Origin: Blumeriella jaapii
Taxonomy: Eukaryota > Ascomycota > Leotiomycetes > Helotiales > Drepanopezizaceae
NCBI GenBank assembly: GCA_009599575.1
Contig: VWND01000015.1
Location: 682,001-746,000 of the forward strand
DNA length: 64,000 nucleotides
Direction: 5' to 3'
Every line of letters starts with the position of its first letter. Positions within the stretch are counted from its first letter, which is position 1. The translations under genes were made by a program, and so were the position numbers. The notes under the pieces are model-generated. The model saw only the letters and a list, made by a program, of their open reading frames with translations. It ran no database searches and was not told where the DNA came from. Below, in pieces: positions 11,172 to 21,661 of this stretch.

Positions 11172-12539
11172 ATGGCCGAATTAGAAGAGCGACCCTTCAA
11201 GATCCGGAAAATACAAGCTTCAGATGAATCAAATGAGTGTTCTCAAGACACTTCGCCAAGCACGGACCTGCTGGATGAACTCTCTAATGGCAAAGCTGGG
11301 TCTGGCGCCGAGGGAACCACAGTCAGCCAGGCCCCTCCCACTGAGGGAATCTTGCCCTTGACCAAAAGTCAACTAAAGAAAATCAGGAAAGCCGAGCAAT
11401 GGGAGGCTGGCAAGGAATACCGCAGAACGCTTCGGCGGGAAAAACACAAAGAGAAGCAAGCACGCAAGGCCAAGGAACGAGAGGAGATCAAGGAAAAAGT
11501 AGCCAAGGGCGAGATCGAGAAGCCTGTGTTTGTCAGAAAACCTGGTCCGAGAAGGCCGATCCAAGTTCCGATTTCGTTTGTGTTGGATTGCGACTTCAAC
11601 GACCTGATGATGGAGAAGGAGATTATCTCGCTAGGGGCTCAGCTGACGAGGTGCTATTCGGACAACAAATGCAATTCGTACAGAGCACACTTGGGTGTCA
11701 GCTCATGGGGAGGGAAGCTTCAGGCAAGATTTGAGACGGTTCTGACCAACAACCACCTAAGTTGGAAAGGCGTGAGATTTTATGACAAGGACTTCGAGAC
11801 TGCTGCAGAGGACTTGGATGGGGTTATGAGAGGGCCCGAAGGGGGCAGGCTGGTTGGTGCATTAGAGCCAAAGCCCTCAGAAGTCAAGGGCAAAGATGGG
11901 TCTGCTGTTGCACCTGACCAAAAACCAGATGCAATCGATCCAGAAGTCGAGTCGGCAGCTGAAGTTCCGGAAATCCCGTTGGGCACAACCTGTATATCTG
12001 GAAAAGACCCCTCTGCCGAGGAAAATTTGGAAAATAACCGGGGAAAACATCAAGAAGCTTTCGGAACAGGCGCAGAATCTGCCAACTCAGCCCTCAAACA
12101 GGAACGGTCGATCATCTACCTTACCTCCGATTCCCCAAATACCCTCGAAGTTCTTTCTCCATACACCACCTACATCATCGGTGGCATCGTTGACAAGAAC
12201 CGGCACAAAGGGCTATGCTATAAGCGAGCTTGTGAGCGAAGCATTCCCACTGCCAGGCTTCCAATTGGCGAGTTTATGACTATGCAAAGTCGGACTGTGC
12301 TGACGGTTAACCACGTCGTGGAAATCATGCTGAAGTGGTTAGAGACGGGTAACTGGGGCGAGGCGTTTTTGAAGGTCATTCCCAAGAGAAAGGAAGCTAA
12401 GCTGAGGACCGAGAATACTGGGGAGAAAGACCAAGAGCACGAACAACAAGTCGAGGGCGGAGCCAGCTCATCCCCCGTTGCTGAGAAGAGCAACACCGCG
12501 GGAGAGACAGAAAGAAAGGCTTCTTCAGACAAAGCTTAA
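11172..12539 (+). CDS. TRM10: tRNA (guanine-9-N1) methyltransferase Trm10
   Basis: It methylates N1 of G9 in cytoplasmic tRNAs using AdoMet. A single exon of 455 aa. After a disordered N-terminus come a basic helix (LTKSQLKKIRKAEQWEAGKEYRR) and the SPOUT domain: FVLDCDFNDLMMEKEI, LTRCYSDNK, YLTSDSPNTLEVL, YIIGGIVDKNRHKGLCYKRA, and ARLPIGEFM ... RTVLTVNHVVEIML. An acidic, low-complexity insertion of about 85 residues (roughly 222-305) splits the domain before YLTSDSP. The C-terminal tail after PKRKEAKL is charged and disordered. The yeast protein is 293 aa, so the extra length is the two ends and the insertion. Confidence 0.95.
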   Translation: MAELEERPFKIRKIQASDESNECSQDTSPSTDLLDELSNGKAGSGAEGTTVSQAPPTEGILPLTKSQLKKIRKAEQWEAGKEYRRTLRREKHKEKQARKAKEREEIKEKVAKGEIEKPVFVRKPGPRRPIQVPISFVLDCDFNDLMMEKEIISLGAQLTRCYSDNKCNSYRAHLGVSSWGGKLQARFETVLTNNHLSWKGVRFYDKDFETAAEDLDGVMRGPEGGRLVGALEPKPSEVKGKDGSAVAPDQKPDAIDPEVESAAEVPEIPLGTTCISGKDPSAEENLENNRGKHQEAFGTGAESANSALKQERSIIYLTSDSPNTLEVLSPYTTYIIGGIVDKNRHKGLCYKRACERSIPTARLPIGEFMTMQSRTVLTVNHVVEIMLKWLETGNWGEAFLKVIPKRKEAKLRTENTGEKDQEHEQQVEGGASSSPVAEKSNTAGETERKASSDKA

Positions 12540-12813
12540 AACATCTGGCGCTATGTATGGGCCTGATCTGTAACTATCAGGGCTGAAGAGTCTTCAGGGA
12601 ACTTAGGCTAGCCATTCTAGAAACTATGGCCTTACATTGCATTGCATCTACTGTATGTTTGTCGACCAATCTATGCAGGTTGAACCTTGGAATGACAGAT
12701 AGCATAACTCCCTAGGCCTATTGCCATTGCCAGTTGACTCCGTGCCGACCTTGCTACTACCAATCACCCAAACTCCTTGACCCACACAAAGAGTCAAAGA
12801 ATGCCAAAGCTTA
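12540..12813. other. Convergent 3' region TRM10 / MIS14
   Basis: 274 bp between two stop codons on opposite strands. Only 3' UTR and possible overlapping transcript ends. Confidence 0.5.
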
Positions 12814-13605
12814 CTACCGCTTGTCCGTCTTCCCAATGTAACTCTCGGCTTTCTCTGCTCTCTCTTTCCTCGCAACAGTCTCAGGCAACGTGCTCATTAA
12901 ACCCTCTAGACCCTTCACACCTCTGGCCCACTCTCTCTCAACATTCTCTTGCCTCTCCAATCTCCCCAACCCAAGATCCGCTTCCCCCTTCTCCGTTGCC
13001 TCGGCCCTCTCCTCCATCTGACTCAAAATCGCTTCATCAGCCTCCACCCCCTGCTTGTACCCCGTCTTCACATTCTCCACGACCTGGGCAGGCACCTTCC
13101 TTCTCAAAGCAGCAATTTCCTCGATCAGGTCCTCCTCTTGCCTCGCGAGGTCCTTGGCGCGCTCGAAGAGTCTGGTGTTGAAGGGCTCATGCTCCTCTAT
13201 CTCAACCGTCGGGTTTGTAGATGTGTTGTCTAGGATGGATTTCAGAAGCTCGGCAGAAGGGTTTAAACCATTGATTGTTATGTTTGATGAGGCCGTTTGG
13301 AAGACGTTGTTGACGTACTACTTCTCTCTCAGTCAATGCTCGGCAAAACTTTTGGCAAGGGGAGGGGGAGTTGTGATAGAAAGACAAAGTCCCCAGGACA
13401 TTGATGTAGGCTGACATTTGGCATTGTGCCCGGGGAAACATACCTCATGCACCAGCTCTTCGACACGCTCGCGCATCTTATCCTCTCCTTCTATGGGCGG
13501 CAGGTCCTTGTCTATTTTCTCGTTCGCGGCGCGTCGGATGTTGGAGACAAGGTATTGGAGGTCGTCGGGGGACTGCAGCTCGATTTTCCTTTGAAACTCC
13601 GCCAT
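12814..13605 (-). CDS. MIS14: Kinetochore protein Mis14/Nsl1 (MIS12 complex subunit)
   Basis: A subunit of the four-protein MIS12/MIND complex, which links the inner kinetochore to Ndc80 and Spc105. Two exons (13605-13444 and 13317-12814) give 221 aa. The N-terminus has the Mis14 signature (MAEFQRKIELQSPDDLQYLV, REKID-like NEKIDKDLPP, RVEELVHEYVNNVF). The rest is mostly coiled coil (FERAKDLARQEEDLIEEIAALRRKVP). The intron is 126 nt, longer than most here. Length and layout fit filamentous-fungal members. Confidence 0.85.
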
Positions 13606-14919
13606 TTTTGCCTATACCAATGGAATACAACTGCGCACGCCAAGGCTCACGAATTTGTATCGTCGGAGTGTGCGAAGGGAATGTGCTACTTGGATATTTC
13701 TCATGTTTACTTCGGCAACGCGACCGCTTCTTGGAAGACCAGACCCTTGTTTAGCTTATTTTCGGCTCTTCTTATCGCTATCGTAGTTGCGGGGCATCTT
13801 GGTGGGGTGTTTGGTAAAGGAGGCGGAGAAAAGTCAACAAGAAAAGTGCAAATGTTAAATATTTTAGTTGTGACCATGGAACAAATGAGAGTCAGGCATA
13901 TATCGTGGGTAAGAATTAGGTGCTGGGTATCGGCCTTGAGTTTTTCGACTAATCACATGGCCAGTCCCCTTTTCTTTAGGCCAGCGTGGATAGTTTACGT
14001 TTTGTTGCTTATCACGATTATCTTACTGGACTGCGAGCAAAACAAAGTCTTTACTAACTGCTTAAGCTCACAGAAAATTAGAAGAGTGGTCATAATCACA
14101 TCCGGAATTTTCAGATCATGATAATAGACAATAGGAAGATTGCGAAATCAGCATGGCTACAGATTACTTGTACAGAGTACCTATACTGTTATTTCCCCAA
14201 GGTTTGATGGTGCACGGAGCTAGAAAGTTTGTACTCTGGAACTCGATCTGGTTTTCAAATCTACACATATAGTCCAATCGTAGTTCTTCATTAGCCTCGT
14301 CCTTCTTACAGTACTCCTTACGACCTCGAATCGGCGAGTGATTGGAAAAGAGAAACATACTCTGCGAAACACAATTATCTTCAGTGGATATTTAGCTTAG
14401 AGATTAGGTTTAAACGAGCCAAAGTTTCGTACTGTAGGTGCCTTCGGTCTGGATCTCATCTATTGATCTCACTGCCATATCGCAGTGTACTGTGTGCCCG
14501 ACTGACAGCGAGGCTGCTTACAGTAAACCCTTTCAAATGACTCCGAGAATCGACACAAACCTCACGGTGTCAATCTCAAGTTCGAATAAATTACAGTGGT
14601 TGTGAACACAGGTTTACTGCAATAACACACCAACTAATAAGAAAGCAATGCCCAAAGAATCCTATCCGTAGGTTCACATCCCGAGGATATGCCAAACTCC
14701 ATCGCACGTCCTAACCAACCGCGTCCTAACCAACCGTCGCGGTAATCATTGTTATCATATAGGTATACGCATTCGTAAACCTCGTTCCCAATCTTACTCC
14801 AGTGTCCAGATAACTATCGTGTGAATCATATGTTCAATCCCAGCGCCAATGTGCACCCGTTAATGCCGACCTCGGGCAGGCAACCCGCCTACCTTCCTAC
14901 CAACCGACAAACCCGCATT
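13606..14919. other. Intergenic, no supported gene
   Basis: About 1.3 kb, more AT-rich than its neighbours. A 231-codon plus-strand frame at 13426-14121 runs antisense through MIS14 and shows no domain; I treat it as chance. No RNA gene or transposon is visible. Confidence 0.5.
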
Positions 14920-15586
14920 CTATTGAGGGAACATCTTCTTAATTTCCTCTTCGCTAAGGCGTATCTCATGGACTGGATCGCGCTTCCTCTCGAGTGATTC
15001 GAAGTTTGATTCGATATAGGAGGGTAGGAAGATCTCTGGGTACGTTGTTAGCATGATTGTGTCACAGAGCTTCGGAAAGAGTAGGCTTCCATACCTGGGT
15101 TCCACTCGTACCCTTGAGAGGACCTCACGCAAGTGATCTGTAAACCATTGTCAGACGTGCTCGAGACCTGATAGTGCTCGACATCTGTGGGAAGACCTAC
15201 AAGGCGTGGTACTCCGTCAGGATCTCCAATATTGACAACAGTGTGTTCTTGTTTCGAAAGCGAGGAGCCTAGTAATAATCAGTTGTCTGCCAAAGACGTG
15301 GGATAATTCGTGTCACAGATGTACTATCAGCGTTCAGATAGCGGGAGCACGTCTGCTGCCTAACATGGGCAGGTGGGAAAGAATCATGGACCAAAAACTC
15401 ACTCAACAAGCTACGCCTTCGATCATGAGTGTACTTGGGTGCGGAGGAAGATGGCGTTGAAGTTTCTTGTGGTTGCTGAGGAGTTCGTGGTGAGGTTGAA
15501 TAAGAGCTGCTGGATGAGCAACCAGCTGGGGACTTGCTGCTCTCCCCGTAGCCTGTCCTCGTTGGGATAGCAATAGAGGAAGACAT
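14920..15586 (-). CDS. Conserved-looking hypothetical protein, 136 aa
   Basis: Four exons (15586-15403, 15268-15201, 15137-15095, 15035-14920) give 136 aa. The three introns have good sites (GTGAGT/ACTAG, GTAGGT/TTACAG, GTATGG/CCCAG) and restore one frame. The first half is Ser/Pro/Thr-rich and disordered (SSSSSYSTSPRTPQQPQ). The second half is compact and looks constrained: SKQEHTVVNIGDPDGVPRL, ITCVRSSQGYEWNPEIFLP, SYIESNFESLERKRDPVHEI, ending EEEIKKMFPQ. No transmembrane segment or signal peptide. I know no assigned function. Exon 3 is only 43 nt. It is divergent from RPT3. Confidence 0.75.
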
Positions 15587-15721
15587 GGTGAAGTGATAAG
15601 GGATAGAAAGCGAACAGTTGGATCTATGCTAGATTATCCTTTGTTATGGACAATCTAAAGAGTTGTGGTTGATTTGGTTGATGTTGCTGCGTGAGAGATG
15701 AAGGAGCCTCTCTGACTCAAG

Positions 15722-15948
15722 ATGGACAATGCCCAGAGCGAAGTCGCATCACGGGCTTGGGCTTCCGCATTTAAGCGCCCCGACGCTAAGGCCGAAATGG
15801 CCAAGCACGCTTTGGAGCTAGCGCGCTTCGAAGCTCGTCGTAACTCGTAAGTGTCCAGGTGCCTTCGCGACGTTACAACCAACTTAGAACCAACACCTTC
15901 GCGGCTTCAAGAGCGCGTAACCACCAACACACTTTCCGCAAGTCCTGA
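15722..15948 (+). CDS. Upstream ORF, possibly spliced, before RPT3
   Basis: An ATG at 15722 opens a 42-codon frame (MDNAQSEVASRAWASAFKRP...) that ends at 15850 unspliced. The stop codon overlaps a consensus donor GTAAGT at 15847. Splicing to TTAG at 15887 (41 nt, so very short) gives 61 codons ending at 15948, 15 nt before the RPT3 start. The peptide is Ala-, Arg- and Lys-rich and helical-looking. It may be a regulatory uORF of RPT3 or a separate small gene; translation cannot be shown from sequence. Confidence 0.4.
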
Positions 15949-15963
15949 TCCGATACCGCTAAG

Positions 15964-17331
15964 ATGGGAGACGTCATGATAGAGAACCCTGCGACGCAGA
16001 TTCTGCCGCACCGAAAACAAATGCCGTCGTCCATACCAAACATCGATTCTTTAGAGGGTCTAGGAACCGATGGCACCGACGAATACTCTACCATGAAGAA
16101 GCTTCAACGGCATCTGGAGTGAGTGGTGCTGTAGCTTCGCTCCTGGAGGCTGTTGCTGATGCGAATACAGATATATCCATCTACAAGAAGAGTACATCAA
16201 GGATGAGCAAAGGTACTGTCTTATGAGTCAGCATCCATCCACTGGTGGCTAACGTGTCGCAGGAGCTTAAAAAGAGAATTGGTGCGCGCGCAAGAGGAGA
16301 TCAAGCGGATTCAGAGTGTGCCGTTGGTCATTGGACAATTTATGGAGGCGATCGATCAGAATACCGGTATTGTCCAGTCCTCTACCGGATCCAACTATGT
16401 TGTCCGAATCCTCTCGACCCTCGATCGCGAGAAGCTCAAGCCATCGTCTTCCGTCGCCCTCCACCGACACTCCAACTCCCTCGTCGACATTCTCCCTCCT
16501 GAAGCCGATTCCTCGATTGCCATGCTGGGTGCTGATGAGAAGCCGGATGTTACCTATGCAGATGTTGGTGGCCTGGATATGCAGAAGCAGGAAATACGCG
16601 AAGCAGTGGAGCTTCCCCTCACGCATTTTGACCTCTACAAGCAAATTGGTATCGACCCTCCACGTGGTGTCCTTCTCTACGGCCCCCCAGGAACAGGAAA
16701 GACGATGTTGGTCAAGGCCGTTGCAAACTCTACAACCGCAAACTTCATAAGAGTGGTTGGATCCGAGTTTGTACAAAAATACTTGGGAGAAGGCCCTCGG
16801 ATGGTCAGAGATGTCTTTCGCATGGCTCGTGAGAACTCCCCCGCCATTATTTTTATCGATGAGATCGACGCTATTGCCACCAAGCGATTCGATGCCCAAA
16901 CAGGCGCAGACAGAGAAGTTCAAAGAATTCTGCTGGAGTTGCTCAACCAGATGGACGGTTTCGACCAAACTTCCAACGTTAAGGTCATCATGGCCACCAA
17001 CAGAGCCGATACGCTGGATCCAGCCCTTCTTCGACCTGGACGTTTGGACCGAAAGATTGAGTTCCCTAACCTCCGAGACAGACGAGAGAGACGTCTGATC
17101 TTTACCACTATTGCCTCGAGGATGTCTCTAGCTCCTGAGGTTGATCTCGACAGTCTGATCGTCCGAAACGACCCTTTGAGTGGTGCTATCATTGCAGCAA
17201 TCATGCAAGAGGCTGGATTGAGGGCAGTTCGCAAGAACAGGTACAATATCATTCAGGTCGATCTAGAGGATGCGTACTCTAGTCAAGTCAAGGGCTCGCA
17301 GGAGAAAGATAAGTTCGATTTCTACAAATAG
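15964..17331 (+). CDS. RPT3: 26S proteasome regulatory particle ATPase Rpt3
   Basis: One of six AAA+ ATPases in the base of the 19S cap; it unfolds substrates and opens the 20S gate. Three exons (15964-16118, 16171-16212, 16263-17331) give 421 aa. The N-terminal coiled coil ([20 protein letters not shown]) is followed by the OB domain ([19 protein letters not shown]) and the AAA module: [20 protein letters not shown], Walker A GPPGTGKT (about 205), Walker B FIDEIDAI (about 265), [21 protein letters not shown]. The C-terminus KFDFYK ends in the HbYX-type motif (Phe-Tyr-Lys) that docks into the 20S alpha ring, as in Rpt3. Complete. Confidence 0.97.
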
Positions 17332-18018
17332 GGCAGGAAGAGTGATGGGAGTGGGTGGAGCGGCGCCAGATGGCGGGATTTGGGTGATTCGGATGGCAAG
17401 CGGTGTTTGTGGAGGATGGTGGTGCCAGCATAATCGTGACATCCGATTTTTGACTGTCCGACAGCATTCCGGAAGATGATCAAAGCGAGTGGGGCGTTCT
17501 CCTCATGTGTGCTTATAATACCAAAGCTCCAGTGTAAATTACATACCTGATTCGTTGCGCCTGTTCTACTGCTCCTGTTTCCTCAGTATACGAAGGGAAC
17601 GCTTGAGTCAATTCTCAAGAAAGATTAACATTCGTACCTAGTATTTCGGAACAAATAGAGATTGCAGTGAAATACTTTGACCATGCGGACTGAGGCCTTG
17701 CTGGGCGAAGCATACCTTTCAGAATTCCCTAGGCTTATTTCGCTCTGGACAGAACGTAGAGTTTTGGTAAGGCATGTTGATCATTATATCTATTAATATG
17801 GCTACAATACCCTATCGGCCTGTATTCTTTTCCTTTGTCATCAGCAGTAGAACCGAGAGACTGAACGATGGTTGATAACCTGTCTCCTTGTTCGTTCTTC
17901 TAGGTTGTTTACTGACAAGGCTGAAGCTAACATCGTTAGCCTCGCACTAGCGAGTTCTGCTAAGTCGCAGTCACAACTCTCGCTCCATCATTTGAACAGC
18001 AACGTCATTATCAAACTC
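17332..18018. other. Intergenic / TAN1 promoter
   Basis: 687 bp between two genes on the same strand: 3' UTR of RPT3, then the promoter and leader of TAN1. No other feature is visible. Confidence 0.5.
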
Positions 18019-19416
18019 ATGGCGGACTCGAACAAACGCAAGGACAGAACTGGAGATGCCGGGGATGACCACAATGGTAAGAGGAGTAAGGTGAGCCTCA
18101 GGAATCATTTTTCTTTGTTAGCTGCATTTCGGTCTCCTTCAATTTTTTTTCTGAGCCTATGATTATTTTTGTTGGTCATGACATTTGCATCTTGCCTTCA
18201 GGGTACCCTGAAATCCCTATACTGTGTGATTATGGTTCAAGAAATACGTTGTGCTGTTTTGTAAAAAAAACTTGCTTTTCTTTTATTTTCATTAGCAGAT
18301 ACGATCCCAATTATTTCTAAGTGTTCTGTTTTGATGCTGCAATAGAGAGGAAACGGTGGGAAATGGCAGACGCCGCATCAAAAGATCAAACTTGCCTCAA
18401 GAGGAAGTGGACATATCGAGCCCGGCAACAGCGGTATCTGGGCAACATGTGCAAAAAACCAGGAAGGCCGAGCAACCGCAGAGCTAAAGGTTATGTTCGA
18501 CGAGGTAAGTTACACGATCCACTCGCTGAGTTGTGTGACTGACAATCAAAGTGTGCTGAACGCTTCTATGGCATCAAGCCCGAATTAGCGGATGAAAACA
18601 ATGAGGAAGGTGACATTGAAGCGTCTATCCAGAAAGAGCTTGCCGCTATGGACAACCAGAAAAGTAAAACGAAGCTGTTCTCGCCAGTTCATCTCGACAT
18701 TCCATGTGTCCTCTTTTTCAAGACTCGACACCCAATCGATCCGATTGACTTTGTCCATAAGATCTGTGAAGAGATAGTTGCGAGACCCGGTGTAGCGAGG
18801 ATGAAGTATGTTAATCGGTTGACTCCGATGACGTTGATGGCCAAGGCAACTGAGAAGGGCCTCGAGGACTTAGGAAAGACCGTGCTTGGAGAGCATTTCA
18901 ACATGATCAAGAAAGCTGTTGAGGAAGAGGATGACGGCCAGAATCCCACCCAGGCGAAGCAACCTCACTCGGTAAATGAAGCTCATTCTCGAGTCATGTC
19001 AAGGCATAATTTGATATAGAGGGCCATGTTGACATTTGACAGTATGCCATCCGTCCGTCAACACGAGCTCACACTGCCCCTCTCAAACGAGACTATCTGA
19101 TCAAAACGATCGCATCATCGATTTCAGATGTGCACAAAGTCGACCTTACAGCTCCAGACAGAGTCATCGTTGTGGAAGTATATCAGGTAAGGATCTTTCC
19201 GGGCATACCGAGTGACCTAAATGGTTATGTATCGATGCATACTAATCTACTTTTCTTTAGTCAGTTTGTGGCATGAGTGTCTTGGGTAGCGATTGGGAGA
19301 CGCTCAAACGTTACAACCTCGCCGAGCTCTACCAAAAAGACAAAGCAAAAAAGACACATACCACGAAGGACGGAATTAGCCCGCTGATCGCAAAGAACGA
19401 CGAGATCGATCATTGA
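18019..19416 (+). CDS. TAN1: THUMP-domain tRNA acetyltransferase adaptor Tan1
   Basis: With Kre33/Nat10 it is needed for N4-acetylcytidine-12 in tRNA-Leu and tRNA-Ser. Five exons (18019-18090, 18346-18504, 18552-18971, 19043-19186, 19261-19416) give 316 aa. After a basic N-terminus come GSGHIEPGNSGIWATCAKNQ (the nucleotide-like start typical of Tan1), ELKVMFDECAERFYGI, an acidic linker, and the THUMP domain (IPCVLFFKTRHPIDPIDFVH ... YAIRPSTRAHTAPLKRDYLI ... SVCGMSVLGSDWETLKRYNL). The first intron is 255 nt, unusually long for this window. The start MADSNKRKDR was preferred; the frame is open upstream to 17872. Confidence 0.93.
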
Positions 19417-21661
19417 GAATGGCAGGTGATTTCGGCGAATCAGTACTTTGGAATAAGACCCTGGAGATTCGAGATTCCAGGCTGATCCCATCCAACGAGA
19501 AGAACCTTGTAGCTGCATCGTTAACTCGGATTTCTCCTCGCGATTCGCGAAATGCTAAAGAGCTTCTCCAAACCTAAATCCGTACTACGTGAAACGTAAC
19601 GTACATAGCAAGGTTTTGCACGAAACGGTCCTAAGTCGAGTTTGCTATCGGTTTGATGCAGCTTTACGAATCTCGTCATCTATTGGACAGCTCTACAATA
19701 TCTGGAATTTGCTGTGATGACGAAGCAATGATGTATTTCTGGTGGGGGCTAAATCCGAAAGCTGGTAAACAGTTAGTAGTTTGTCTTTGAGAAGTTTGAA
19801 AAGTACATACCTACCTAGAGCGAACTGCTTTTCCCAAGGAAGCTAGTACGTCTACAGACTCCACAGCCCATACCGTCGAGACGATTACCATCGTTAAAAT
19901 TCCCAACGCCCAGTTAGTTTATAGGACCCCTGCCACTTGTGAGTAGACTCATTGTACTGTGTACAGTACTGTACATAAACTCCGGCACCCTAAACCCGAT
20001 GCGAATAAAATTGACGAGGCCTCGACCGGCTGCAGGGGAAGCTAGACGCGAGCCTAGCGCTGTAACGTACAGTCTGTACATACATGTCAAACTCCAGCTT
20101 TGCTCTTCTTGCGTTATCCATGTGTGCGGTCGCTTGGTAAAGAAAGGAAAGGGCATTTCCGTGACCCCGCGGCAGGCTATGCTGGAAGACCCGAGAGGCG
20201 TGAGGAGCAGGACGGTACATTTCTGCAACGCGTGGTTTTCCGGGAGCTGCTGCGCCGGGCCTGAATCGTGCCTGGCAACGTGGAGTCTGGTGGTACTTCG
20301 GTTCCAGTTGGAAATTTACTTTATCCTCACCTAAACTATGTCTTTAGCGCGATCTATTTCACACGTCGGGGAGTGCTCCACCGTTACGAATTTTGGCACG
20401 TACTGTACTGTGGAAGGACAACCGGTAGTTCCTAGGATTTACAAAACACATGTCTCTGCTTTTCAAATTTTCGCTTTCTACAAAACAATACCTCGAAGAC
20501 AAGTCAGACACTCACGAGGCAGTCCTTGGTGGGCAGTTCTAGGCGATTGATTGTATGGAAATGTAAAAGAAACTAACTCTCTACTGTACAGTATTTGGTT
20601 GCTCAAACACTAATAACTTTGATGAAGATCAGTGGTCAGCGGTCAGTGGTCAGCTCGGGTCAATACAGCAAGGGAAACAACTCAAAGCTCTCTTCTTCAC
20701 GCAAGATCTCGTCTAAAGGTTCACAGAGCGTCCAATAGCAACCGATGTTGCTGACTGACAATCCCAAGTAACCGCGCCCCTTTGTCACAGGAGGTAGCAA
20801 CAGCACCGTATGTAGCTATTCAAAAAGGGCCTTCCATGTTACTGTAGGTAGGTACTGTAGGTAACCCTCTACTCGCCAAGGTGCCAGTGGAGCGTGCCAC
20901 TCTCGCGCCGCTCCGGCCATGCACATTCGCTTCCTACCGACCAGTAACAACACGATCGGGCTTTTTGCGTCGCCCTCGTGGCCTATAATTAGGCACACAA
21001 GCAATGCAAGTCCCATCTCCACTCTCAGCGTTATTGCCGGTTTGGGTAATATTGCGTACTCCCGCAGATTTCTCGCTTAAGGACGTCCAATATGAGTGTT
21101 TGCTTTGCCACTTCGAGAGAGCATATACGCGAGTTGCTCGAGATACACTTATGTCAGTTGTGGCGGGCTGCTGTATGCGTGCACTTGTATCATTCATTCG
21201 AGCAACTGAAGTTCATGCGAATGTGCTTCGCCTACTTTGGCCAATCAGGAGGCCCCTCGTATGTTGGTTGGCAAGTCATGGTCTGCATACTCTCTGACGT
21301 TTGGACGCAGCACCAAGAAAGTGCAAACTCATAGGACTGTAGAGTTCGCGCGGTGGTGTTCGCTTTTCAAGGAACGCAAACTTATAGACGCGATCATCTC
21401 CATCAAACATCTTCTTCCCTGGCCGGCTCCAGGTTCCGTTGGTTTTCTCCAGGGCTGCATCACTTCCGCGGCGCGCTTTACATCAAGCACCTTCGTTTTT
21501 TCTTCGGCGCTCGAGGCAAGTATCCGGCAAGGATTTCAAAGGAAAACAAAGATTCAGACACGGTATCAATCCTCCCGTACCCGAGGTCGCGTTGGCATCG
21601 CTGCCCTCAGACGCGTCGTCTACTTAGACGTCGAACCAACCTCGAGCTCTAAATTACATAT
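19417..21661. other. Long intergenic region, no supported gene
   Basis: About 2.2 kb without a supportable gene. It contains TACAGTAC/GTACTGTA words near 19953-19977, 20402, 20583 and 20848, and short direct repeats of GGTCAG near 20634-20655. Open frames are short or low in complexity. Part of the right end is probably the leader of the next gene. Confidence 0.5.

Noticed and set aside
13426..14121. 231-codon open frame on the plus strand
   Set aside because: It starts inside and antisense to MIS14 and shows no family signature; probably chance.
16267..16968. 233-codon minus-strand frame
   Set aside because: It lies wholly opposite the RPT3 coding exon, a shadow of its codon bias.
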